Part shown: one piece after another, positions 20,242-28,804 of the stretch
Position numbering within the stretch: position 1 is the stretch's first letter
Layout of the letters: each line of letters starts with the position of its first letter
DNA from: Methanothrix sp.
GTDB taxonomy: Archaea; Halobacteriota; Methanosarcinia; Methanotrichales; Methanotrichaceae
Length of the DNA: 49,541 nt
Reading direction: 5' to 3'
NCBI GenBank assembly: GCA_026394565.1
Contig: JAPKYA010000110.1
Span: 1-49,541, forward strand
The notes under the pieces: model-generated
The model's input: only the letters and a program-made list of their open reading frames with translations
Database searches by the model: none
Told to the model about the DNA's origin: nothing
Program-made: the position numbers and the translations under genes

Positions 20242-20352
20242 ATGGCTCAAAAACGAAGCAAAGATCAACTCATAGCTCAAATCCTCGCCTTCATGCCAAG
20301 GGGACGGAGCTGGCAAGACCAGGATTGTATATCAAGTGGGCCTTAATTTGTT
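20242..20352 (+). pseudogene. Broken winged-HTH regulator (HTH_45 type)
   Basis: The ATG at 20242 reads MAQKRSKDQLIAQIL, the N-terminus of archaeal HTH_45 winged-helix regulators. The frame then shifts by one base; the next frame reads CQGDGAGKTRIVYQVGLNL, which is the expected continuation (family pattern GxxKTRIMYxANLN). The sequence ends exactly where a CRISPR repeat begins (20350). About two thirds of the protein is missing. A TATA-like CTTATATGTTATTAG lies just upstream. Confidence 0.7.
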
Positions 20353-20461
20353 TCCACGGCTGAAAAGTCGTGGCCCCATTGAAGCATTGCTATTCACCTC
20401 CTTACGAAGAATTGCAGGTCATGACATTTCCACGGCTGAAAATCCGTGGCCCCAGCGGCTC
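20350..20461 (+). CRISPR. Detached CRISPR mini-array: one near-intact and one decayed repeat
   Basis: The repeat at 20350-20385 differs from the consensus only in its first base (G for A). After a 40-base spacer a second repeat starts at 20426 (ATTTCCACGGCTGAAAATCC, then GTGGCCCCA) and loses identity after CCCCA. It lies about 1.6 kb beyond the main array. Confidence 0.85.
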
Positions 20462-20499
20462 CGAAAGTCTTTTATTTTCGCATCATCTGTTTAGCGGTG

Positions 20500-20700
20500 A
20501 TGACTGCGAAGACTTCTAGAGAAATGCCGAAAGAACACGGACGTGATGTGCCACGTGGAGCGAGAACTGTGGCCGGGGTGGCCGGGGGTGCAGTATTCGG
20601 CTTTGCAGTCGGTGGCCCGGCTGGTGCTATGTTCGGCGGCATGGCGGGGCTGATAATTGGCGCCTCCTCTGACGTAGGAGCCTACATGGATAAATGGTGA
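20500..20700 (+). CDS. Small glycine-zipper membrane protein
   Basis: 66 aa from the ATG at 20500; the frame is open back into the decayed CRISPR repeat at 20446, which is unlikely coding. The C-terminal half VAGGAVFGFAVGGPAGAMFGGMAGLIIGA is a Gly-x3-Gly glycine zipper with one or two membrane helices; the first third is basic and polar. Such small proteins occur as bacteriocin-like peptides, phage proteins and membrane-stress proteins, so no function is assigned. It sits between two degenerate repeat loci. A 30-codon open frame starting at TTG 20708 (GAFFVVLVLPLAW, one membrane segment) follows after 7 bases. Confidence 0.5.
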   Translation: MTAKTSREMPKEHGRDVPRGARTVAGVAGGAVFGFAVGGPAGAMFGGMAGLIIGASSDVGAYMDKW

Positions 20701-20827
20701 CCTGCTATTGCCGGATGTGCCAATACCTCTATCTGGGGCATTCTTTGTTGTGCTCGTTCTACCTCTTGCCTGGAGATATATTACCTGTCGCTGGCAATAG
20801 TCAGGAATAAAACGATCCTTTTGGATT

Positions 20828-20936
20828 ATTTCCTCGACTGAAAAGTCGTGGCCTAACTGAAGCGTTATCCTTAAATTTTGATCCGTACAAAATAGCCATT
20901 ATTTCCACGGCTAAAAAGTCGCAGCACCAATGAAGC
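20828..20936 (+). CRISPR. Second detached pair of degenerate CRISPR repeats
   Basis: Repeat-like units at 20828-20863 (ATTTCCTCGACTGAAAAGTC, then GTGGCCTAACTGAAGC) and 20901-20936 (ATTTCCACGGCTAAAAAGTC, then GCAGCACCAATGAAGC) are each 36 bases long and separated by a 37-base spacer. They carry 5 to 7 changes from the consensus. The second ends 10 bases before the start of the small secreted gene at 20947. Confidence 0.8.
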
Positions 20937-20946
20937 GAGGAATGGT

Positions 20947-21327
20947 ATGAAATTAACAGCAATGGTCTTAGCACTAAGCGTGATGTTCATGTTGAACACA
21001 CTGCCGGTAATCGCACAAACCAACGACTTTGCGGGAAATTGGAATGTTGTACTTGGCAATCAAAACATGTACATGACGATGGGCAATGATCTCCGAGCAG
21101 TAATCTACAACAATGCAAATGATCTAATTCGAACCGCCGACATTAACGGAGAACTGGTCAGCAACACACATCTTATGGGAACATGGATAGCATGGCCGGA
21201 CATCACAGACCAGGGAACCGTGCATATGTACCTATCGGATGCGGACAGTTTTTCAGGAGAGCTGACTTGGGAAGAGGACGGATTGGTAGTAACATTCAGT
21301 GGAACCAGAGTACCAAAACCAAAGTAA
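20947..21327 (+). CDS. Small secreted beta-rich protein between degenerate CRISPR repeats
   Basis: 126 aa. Signal peptide of about 24 residues (LTAMVLALSVMFMLNTLPVIA, cut after QA or AQT). The mature part alternates polar and hydrophobic residues with FAGNWNVVLGNQ at its start and GTWIAWP, GELTWEEDGLVVTFSGT near the end. This resembles lipocalin-like or META-like small barrels that begin with an F-x-G-x-W motif, but I cannot name a family. The ATG is preceded by GAGGAATGGT. Its upstream boundary is a degenerate CRISPR repeat, and a further repeat-like sequence begins at its stop codon. Confidence 0.6.
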   Translation: MKLTAMVLALSVMFMLNTLPVIAQTNDFAGNWNVVLGNQNMYMTMGNDLRAVIYNNANDLIRTADINGELVSNTHLMGTWIAWPDITDQGTVHMYLSDADSFSGELTWEEDGLVVTFSGTRVPKPK

Positions 21328-21353
21328 TTTTTCCACGGCAAAAAAACGTAGCA
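21325..21353 (+). repeat. Strongly decayed CRISPR-repeat-like sequence
   Basis: TTTTTCCACGGCAAAAAAAC, then GTAGCACC resembles the repeat's CCACGGCTGAAAAGTCGTGGC core with several changes, followed by a run of T. It could also act as a transcription stop for the small secreted gene. Confidence 0.4.
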
Positions 21354-21399
21354 CCTTTTTTTCAAATGCAGGTTTAGGTATACTCATTTTAGAATTTTG

Positions 21400-21432
21400 A
21401 TGTGTCATAAAAAATTAAATATCTTTATTAAT
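21400..21432 (+). promoter_or_regulatory. AT-rich promoter region of cas4-cas1
   Basis: AAAAATTAAATATCTTTATT gives the only TATA-like sequence before the adaptation genes, about 35-60 bases before the GTG at 21463. The adaptation module therefore likely has its own promoter, separate from the effector operon. Confidence 0.4.
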
Positions 21433-21462
21433 AATGACTATTACTGCTACTACGGTGAGTGA

Positions 21463-23184
21463 GTGATTCCTAAAGCCGAAGAGCCCAACAGAGACTCGCC
21501 TGAGCTGATTCCCGCCCGTATGCTCAACGAGTTCGCCTACTGCCCTCGCCTCTGCTATATCGAGTGGGTGCAGGGAGAATTCTCGGACAGCGCGGATACG
21601 GTGGATGGCCGATTCCAGCACAGGCGCGTGGATACCGACTCCGGCAAAGCCTCCGAGGAGTTCGAAACATTTCATGCTCGATCCGTCTACCTTTCCGGCA
21701 GCTCATCCGGCATCACCTGTAGAATCGACCTTCTGGAGGGCGTTGGTGGCCGGGTCACTCCGGTGGACTACAAACGAGGAGAAGCGCCTGATATCCAGGA
21801 GGGCGCCTACGAGCCGGAAAGAGTTCAGCTCTGTGCCCAGGGGCTGGTGCTGAGGGAGAACGGCTTTGTCTGCGATGAGGGAATCGCCTACTTTGTTAAA
21901 TCGAAGAAGAGAGTGCTTATTCCGTTTGATGACATCCTGGTGGCCAGAACCAAGGAACTCATCGCTGCGCTCAGGATCGCGGCGGATCTGGGAGAGATGC
22001 CGCCTCCCTTGAAGCAAAGCCCCAAGTGCAACCGCTGCTCTTTGGCCGGCATCTGCCTGCCCGATGAGATCACCCTCCTCAAAGAGATGGAAGCTGATGA
22101 TGCAGAAGCGGGCGAGGAAGTAGGAACAGAAGAGGAAAAGAAAGAGGCTCCGGCAGGCCGAATCAGAAGGCTGCTTCCCTCTCGGGACGACGCCATACCA
22201 GTCTACGTAGTCGGCCGGGGCAATACCGTGAGGAAGAAAGAAGAACGCCTGGAAATCTGGTCGCGAGAAGGCAAAGTCAGTGAGCCCAAGCTAAGAGAGA
22301 TATCTCAGCTCTCGCTCTACGGAGGCGTGGAGATAACCACCCCGGCCATGGTCGAGCTGATGCAAAGAGGAGTGCCCGTCATCCACTACACGCACGGAGG
22401 CTGGTTCCAGGGAATCTGCCTGGGAACGACCCATAAAAACGTTGAGCTGAGGATACGCCAGTTTCAGTGTGCAATGGATCCGAAACGATCAATGCTTCTG
22501 GCTCGAAAGGCCGTAGCTGGCAAGATCAAAAACTGCAGGACGCTCATGCGCCGAAACGATTCGACGCGCTGCACAAGCTCCCTCAGCCTCCTGGCAAAAC
22601 TGGCCGCAGAGGCGGAAGAGGCATTAAACAGCCAGAGCCTCCTGGGCATCGAGGGCGCGGCTGCAGAATGCTATTTTTCCCGGTTTGCCAGCCTTTTGAA
22701 AGAAGGCGGCAAGGACTTCTCTTTTACGGATCGAAACCGCAGACCGCCAAAAGACCCTGTAAATGCAGTACTTTCTTATCTCTACGGCATCCTTGTCAAA
22801 GACCTGTTTGTCACTCTTCTCGCGGTGGGCTTCGATCCGTATCTTGGATTTTATCACCGACCCAGATACGGCAGGCCCGCTCTGGCCCTGGATATGATGG
22901 AAGAGTTCCGCCCCCTCATTGCCGATTCCGTAGCCATAAACCTGTTTAACAATGAGGAGCTTTCCAAGAAGGACTTCATCAAGACTCGTGCCGGAGTTTC
23001 CATGACCTCCGGCGGCAAGAAGGCAGTAGTAGTAGGCTATGAACGCCGCATGGAGACGGAGATCGTCCATCCCGTCTTCGGCTACAAAGTCAGCTACCGA
23101 AGGGTGCTGGAAGTGCAGGCCCGCCTCCTGGCGCGAGCCATCTCCGGCGAGATCGGGGAGTATCCACCTTTCTGCACCAGGTAA
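21463..23184 (+). CDS. cas4-cas1: Cas4-Cas1 fusion, subtype I-G adaptation protein
   Basis: 573 aa, starting at GTG. Cas4 part (residues 1-205): Cys27 or Cys31 in AYCPRLCYIEW plus Cys189, Cys192 and Cys198 bind an Fe-S cluster, and VDYKRG (Asp102, Lys104) is the RecB-type nuclease motif. An acidic linker EEVGTEEEKKEAP follows. Cas1 part: PVYVVGRG start, SLYGGVEITTPAM, catalytic Glu397 in GIEGAAAE, His465 in FYHRPRYGRP and the ALDMMEEFRP acidic motif. The Cas4-Cas1 fusion is a hallmark of this subtype; Cas4 trims prespacers and Cas1 integrates them. All catalytic residues are present, so adaptation looks intact. Confidence 0.95.
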   Translation: MIPKAEEPNRDSPELIPARMLNEFAYCPRLCYIEWVQGEFSDSADTVDGRFQHRRVDTDSGKASEEFETFHARSVYLSGSSSGITCRIDLLEGVGGRVTPVDYKRGEAPDIQEGAYEPERVQLCAQGLVLRENGFVCDEGIAYFVKSKKRVLIPFDDILVARTKELIAALRIAADLGEMPPPLKQSPKCNRCSLAGICLPDEITLLKEMEADDAEAGEEVGTEEEKKEAPAGRIRRLLPSRDDAIPVYVVGRGNTVRKKEERLEIWSREGKVSEPKLREISQLSLYGGVEITTPAMVELMQRGVPVIHYTHGGWFQGICLGTTHKNVELRIRQFQCAMDPKRSMLLARKAVAGKIKNCRTLMRRNDSTRCTSSLSLLAKLAAEAEEALNSQSLLGIEGAAAECYFSRFASLLKEGGKDFSFTDRNRRPPKDPVNAVLSYLYGILVKDLFVTLLAVGFDPYLGFYHRPRYGRPALALDMMEEFRPLIADSVAINLFNNEELSKKDFIKTRAGVSMTSGGKKAVVVGYERRMETEIVHPVFGYKVSYRRVLEVQARLLARAISGEIGEYPPFCTR

Positions 23185-23196
23185 CGAGGCGGCGGC

Positions 23197-23493
23197 ATGG
23201 GCGAACTGAAATGCTACGTAGTCAGCTACGATATAATGGACCCAAAGCGCCTGCATCAGGTGCATAAAATCATGAAGGGCTTCGGAGACCCGATACATTA
23301 CTCAGTCTTCCGGTGCAATCTCACCGAAAAGGGAAAAGTAGAGCTTATCGCGGCGCTCACCGAGATCATCAAACACAACGAGGACCGCATAATGATCGTG
23401 GACCTGGGACCCCTGGACGGCAGAGTGGAAGAAAGGATAGAATTCCTGGGCGTGCACCCCACCCAAACGGAAAGCGAGGCGGTAGTAGTCTGA
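23197..23493 (+). CDS. cas2: Cas2
   Basis: 98 aa. The first strand KCYVVSYDIMDPKRLHQVHKIM is the Cas2 ferredoxin-fold start with the conserved aspartate (YDI), followed by GDPIHYSVFRCNLTE and DRIMIVDLGPLDGR. Cas2 bridges two Cas1 dimers in the spacer-integration complex. It starts 12 bases after cas4-cas1 and ends the CRISPR-Cas locus on this side. Confidence 0.95.
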   Translation: MGELKCYVVSYDIMDPKRLHQVHKIMKGFGDPIHYSVFRCNLTEKGKVELIAALTEIIKHNEDRIMIVDLGPLDGRVEERIEFLGVHPTQTESEAVVV

Positions 23494-23556
23494 TTCGAGT
23501 GCGTTGTCCCGAATGTTCGGAATGGCAATCTTAAATAGGAAAGAGGATGTTAGAGA

Positions 23557-23892
23557 ATGGAATTTATGATAGACGGCCTGGTTCAGTTTGAAGCGGAAAT
23601 CCAGAGCATCAAGAACATCAGATCGAGGGTGATCTGGCCTGATTCGGAGGGCCCCTGGATTGAAGGCGGAATTGAGGACCTTATGGTTCATTTCACCTAT
23701 GCCGGCTGGACCGCCTATAATCTGGGGTGCGCCCTGTCCATGGCTCTATCCAGCAAAGATGAGAATCTCGGAGGCTCCGTCTCGGATCTGATGACCAGGA
23801 TGATCTCTTCAATGGGCGCCATTCAATTGGCAGAAATCCGTCTCACGCCCGGCGCAATGGACGAGCTGAAGAGGGATCACCTCGAACCCTGA
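23557..23892 (+). CDS. Unrecognised small protein directly after cas2
   Basis: 111 aa, not recognised. It has no signal peptide or membrane helix. The middle (AGWTAYNLGCALSMALSS) and end (LTRMISSMGAIQLAEIRL-like pattern) look helical; the N-terminal half is mixed. The ATG at 23557 is 63 bases after cas2 and is preceded by GGATGTTAGAGA. The same strand and short gap allow co-transcription with the adaptation genes, but no known I-G accessory gene looks like this. It could equally be the first gene of the native chromosome after the CRISPR island. Confidence 0.5.
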   Translation: MEFMIDGLVQFEAEIQSIKNIRSRVIWPDSEGPWIEGGIEDLMVHFTYAGWTAYNLGCALSMALSSKDENLGGSVSDLMTRMISSMGAIQLAEIRLTPGAMDELKRDHLEP

Positions 23893-23941
23893 AACGTAAT
23901 TTCAAATTTTGCTTTGCCGGGAAAAAAGGTATGGTTCCGAT

Positions 23942-24877
23942 CTACCTTGGAAACTCGGCTTTATCCGGAACCTTGACGCAGGTGCAGTCGAAGATGCTTT
24001 TCGCATCGGAGCCGAATCCCTTGCTGCCCTTTTGGTAGGTGTCGGTCATGGTCAGATAGCCGCCGGAGCAGCAGGGCAGCCAGTCGTCATCTTCCTCCGT
24101 TTCATCTGCTGATGCAGTGAGGTTCATCAGCTTCTCGATGTGGTAGGTTCCCCAGTAATCTTCATCCACGTCCACGAGCGGCTTCTTCCAGGCAGTGTTT
24201 ACCATGAACTTATTTTCATCGGCGTCTTCTTTGGACACCAGATCCGGATCTCCCTGCAAAAGCCCGATATGCGCGCGGCCTGCTGTCATATCCTCTGAGA
24301 TGTTCATCATGCTCACGCTGGGATCATCCTCGGAAATGAAGTCCTTGGCCAGGAGATCGAGTTCCTTGTCCAGGGCATGGGCATATTCCACTTCATGGTG
24401 CATCAGGGTGGCAGATCCACGATTCTTGAGCCAGGTCTTCTCCTTCAACAGGGAGTTGAACTGCAGCGTGCGACCTGCGTAAAATCCCGTACCTACGCCG
24501 AAGGCTATTGGGCTGTACGTCATGGTATTATCCTCTTTCAGTTGAATGCAGCTCAATGCCTCCGAATGATCCGGATCGTAGTTCTCGCTCTTATCGACTC
24601 CATAATTAGTATAGTCGGAACTTCGAGTCGCCAGCATCGATTCGGTATCGATCGTGCCGCTGCCGTGGCTGTAGTCCATGGCTTCTACCCCGTTGTTGCC
24701 TGTTCCTGAGAGTCCGAGGGTATTGGGCATCCTAGCGTTCTTGTAGGTCATGAAGTAGCCCTCGCCGCTCACGCTCTGTTTCATATCCAAAGTGAGATTG
24801 TTCTTAATGGTATATTCTGCAGATGCAACGCTGGTTAATATGGTAATTAATAATAGTATTATACATAAATTTTTCGT
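23942..24877 (-). CDS. Secreted protein of unknown function, probable ACG start
   Basis: About 311 aa if started at the ACG at 24877. That codon has GGAGG seven bases upstream and is followed by KNLCIILLLITILTSVASA, a perfect signal peptide beginning. The only regular start (TTG at 24940) would put 21 polar residues in front of the signal peptide and has no visible ribosome-binding site. The mature protein has a GTGNNGVEAMDYSHGSGTIDT-like segment and paired cysteines near the C-terminus (CCSGGY and FDCTCVKV). It looks like an extracellular repeat-poor protein of the type abundant in Methanothrix-like methanogens; no catalytic motif is seen. AT-rich promoter-like DNA lies at 24950-25030. Confidence 0.6.
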   Translation of the reverse strand, partial: TKNLCIILLLITILTSVASAEYTIKNNLTLDMKQSVSGEGYFMTYKNARMPNTLGLSGTGNNGVEAMDYSHGSGTIDTESMLATRSSDYTNYGVDKSENYDPDHSEALSCIQLKEDNTMTYSPIAFGVGTGFYAGRTLQFNSLLKEKTWLKNRGSATLMHHEVEYAHALDKELDLLAKDFISEDDPSVSMMNISEDMTAGRAHIGLLQGDPDLVSKEDADENKFMVNTAWKKPLVDVDEDYWGTYHIEKLMNLTASADETEEDDDWLPCCSGGYLTMTDTYQKGSKGFGSDAKSIFDCTCVKVPDKAEFPR

Positions 24878-25117
24878 ATTTATCCCTCCCGCAAATTCTG
24901 CTTGACCTTCACCAGAAGTGCCGTCCAAGAAGGTCAACAAATGCTTTGCTCTAATAGAGTATATGATCTTATTTGATGAAAAATCATAATCTAACAGAAT
25001 TTATCATAAAAATTATGAAACGAATATTGGCAATCAGTCGCTATAAATGGAAACAAAAAAAAGTTGGCTCCGATGGAGGAAGAGCCAAGGCTTTAGAAAA
25101 AAATAGCAGGAGGCAGG

Positions 25118-25456
25118 CTACAAAGCCCCGCCGTTCGTCTCGCCCGTCCTGATCCTGATGGTCTTCTCCACAGGCAGGACGAAGATCTTGCCATCACCTA
25201 TGTTCCCGGTATACGCTGCCTTTCTTATCAGCTCAACTACCTCGTCTTCTTTTTCATTGGGGACAACAATCTCCACCTTCACCTTGGGAAGCATGTCCAC
25301 TTTGTATTCTTCGCCACGCCACATCTGTGTTATGCCCTTCTGCCGGCCTCTGCCTTTTACCTCAATAGTGGTCAGGCTTGCATAGCCGGCTTTATCAAGG
25401 GCATTTTTTACGTCCTCTACCTTGGAGGGTCTGATTACCGCCTGGATCATTTTCAT
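25118..25456 (-). CDS. glnK: PII signal protein GlnK (paired with amt1)
   Basis: 112 aa with the full PII fold: MKMIQAVIRPSKVEDV start, T-loop GRGRQKGITQMWRGEEYKVD, then GNIGDGKIFVLPVE and IRIRTGE for nucleotide binding. The T-loop keeps the tyrosine equivalent to E. coli GlnB Tyr51 (in EEY), but the position of Tyr46 is Trp. PII binds ATP/ADP and 2-oxoglutarate and blocks the ammonium channel when nitrogen is plentiful. The start overlaps the amt stop by 4 bases, so the pair is translated together. Confidence 0.93.
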   Translation of the reverse strand: MKMIQAVIRPSKVEDVKNALDKAGYASLTTIEVKGRGRQKGITQMWRGEEYKVDMLPKVKVEIVVPNEKEDEVVELIRKAAYTGNIGDGKIFVLPVEKTIRIRTGETNGGAL

Positions 25457-26880
25457 GTTCTCACCCTTTCAGGGGAATTTGCCGGAAGGCCTTCCCCGGG
25501 TTCTTGAGTAACAAACTCCGGATAGGCAGAATATCCATGCTCGCTTATATCCATTCCAGCCAGCTCTTCTTCTCTTGTTGCCCGAAGGCCGATGGTATGC
25601 TTTATCAGGGCAAACAGAATATAACCTGTTCCAAATGCCCACACGGCAACAGTAACAACGTCAATGATCTGAGCCATCATCTGGCCGGTGTTGCCCACAA
25701 TCAGGCCGCTCACTCCTCCGTAGGTGCCATCGGCGAAGATTCCCACCGCCAGCAGACCCCATAGTCCGTTATAACCGTGCACTGCCACAGCGCCCACAGG
25801 GTCGTCGACTTTGAGCACCCAATCGTTGAACTTTATGCCGTACATTACTATGAATCCAGACACAACTCCGATTACCACCGCTGCCCAGGTGGGGATGTAG
25901 GCACAGGACGCGGTAACTCCTACCAGTCCGGCTAAAGCGCCGTTGCAGGTAAGGGCGATGTCCACCTTTCCCGACCTCAGGAAGGTCCAGTAGCAGACCA
26001 GCACTGCACCGGCGGCTCCTGCCAGGAAGGTATTGACCGCTATCACGGATATCCTAAGATCCGTGGCTGCAAGCGTCGATCCCGGGTTGAACCCGAACCA
26101 GCCGAAGAAGAGCACAAATGTGCCCAGGACAATGTAGCCCACGTCGTGGCCGGGTATGGCGTTGGGTGTACCATCTTTGTTGAATTTTCCGATCCGGGGT
26201 CCCAGGAGTATTATGCCTGCCAGGGATACAAGGCCGCCAACAGCATGCACCACGCCGGAGCCGGCGAAATCCCTTGCCCCCACGCCGTAGGGCAGAGTTG
26301 ACAGCCAGCCGCCGCCCCAAATCCAGTGGCCGTAGATGCTGTAGATGATAGCAGTGACAATGCCGCTGTAGATGAGATAGGCCTGAAGCTTGAGTCTTTC
26401 CGCACAGGCGCCTGCGACTATGGTTGCTGCTGTGGCAGCGAAGACTACCTGGAACATCCAGAACATCATGGTTGAGACGTCGTAGGAATCTCCGGTGAGG
26501 AACCACCCGCTCCATCCAATGATGCTGTTCCCGCTTTCCAGACCTGCGTAGAGCTTGGAGCCTCCGAACATGAGGGCGAAGCCCACCGCCCAGTAGGCCA
26601 AGGCACCTATGGAGAAGTCCATGTAGCTCTTAGCGAAGTAGTTGACTGTGTTTTTCACTCTCAGGGCCCCCGCACCGAGCAGGGCAAAGCCCGTCTGCAT
26701 GAAGAAGACCAGGAAGGCCGCCACGAGGGTCCATGCGAAGTTTGTGGCAATCTTTAGCCCGGCTACATCATCGGTATAGGTACCGGAGCCGTTCGGATCG
26801 CCTGCCATTGCCATAGTTGTTAATAGCAGCAATAATACGAAAACGCTTGCTGCAATAGTTGCACACTTTGTAATTTTCAT
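25453..26880 (-). CDS. amt: Ammonium transporter Amt 1, with signal peptide
   Basis: 475 aa. A cleavable signal peptide (KCATIAASVFVLLLLLTTMAMA) is followed by about eleven membrane helices. Amt motifs are VFFMQTGFALLGAGALRVKN, DFAGSGVVHAVGGL with the first pore histidine, and AVHGYNGLWG with the second. The cytoplasmic tail ends with EHGYSAYPEF, typical for GlnK-regulated channels. It takes up ammonium. A TATA-like TTTATAG (minus strand, 26923-26933) lies about 45-50 bases before the start. It is divergent to the second amt-glnK pair, an arrangement suggesting shared nitrogen control. Confidence 0.93.
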   Translation of the reverse strand: MKITKCATIAASVFVLLLLLTTMAMAGDPNGSGTYTDDVAGLKIATNFAWTLVAAFLVFFMQTGFALLGAGALRVKNTVNYFAKSYMDFSIGALAYWAVGFALMFGGSKLYAGLESGNSIIGWSGWFLTGDSYDVSTMMFWMFQVVFAATAATIVAGACAERLKLQAYLIYSGIVTAIIYSIYGHWIWGGGWLSTLPYGVGARDFAGSGVVHAVGGLVSLAGIILLGPRIGKFNKDGTPNAIPGHDVGYIVLGTFVLFFGWFGFNPGSTLAATDLRISVIAVNTFLAGAAGAVLVCYWTFLRSGKVDIALTCNGALAGLVGVTASCAYIPTWAAVVIGVVSGFIVMYGIKFNDWVLKVDDPVGAVAVHGYNGLWGLLAVGIFADGTYGGVSGLIVGNTGQMMAQIIDVVTVAVWAFGTGYILFALIKHTIGLRATREEELAGMDISEHGYSAYPEFVTQEPGEGLPANSPERVRT

Positions 26881-27233
26881 GCTCTATCACGATCCTTGAT
26901 GGGAGACCAACGCGCAGCCGAAGCTATAAATACTTTGTTAAAATATTTTCATATTAGTTATGAAAAATTCATCATAGCATCGCCTTTTTTATGCTATACT
27001 AGGAAAACTTCTCAAAAATATATTTAAATAAGAAACACCCCACAAAAAACAATGGGGATTGTTCAGCTATGAATGATTATGAATTTATCATATCGTTTCT
27101 GAATTTAGATTAAATACCCTTTTAAATTCCCTGAGCAGGGATCTTCCAGCGAAGCGCTGACGGATATCTCTGCGTTTGTCCTGAAGTTGCTGCAAAAATT
27201 AAATAGGTTTGAGTTCACATTTATTTGAGGGTG
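26881..27233. promoter_or_regulatory. Divergent control region between the two amt-glnK pairs
   Basis: 353 bases without a gene. It contains a TATA-like box for amt1 (minus, 26923-26933) and AATATATTTAAATA (27017-27030) for amt2. ATAGCAT/ATGCTAT form a 7-base inverted repeat at 26974-26997 with a 10-base centre. CCCTGAGCAGGG and CAGCGAAGCGCTG (about 27130-27160) are short hairpins in the amt2 leader. I did not find a clean GGAA-N6-TTCC NrpR operator. Confidence 0.45.
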
Positions 27234-28789
<1,556 letters not shown>

Positions 28790-28804
28790 ATGCAAATTTT
28801 TTTA

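Noticed and set aside
27130-27160. Hairpins in the amt2 leader as a riboswitch
   Set aside because: Only short stems, no known archaeal riboswitch consensus for ammonium genes visible.
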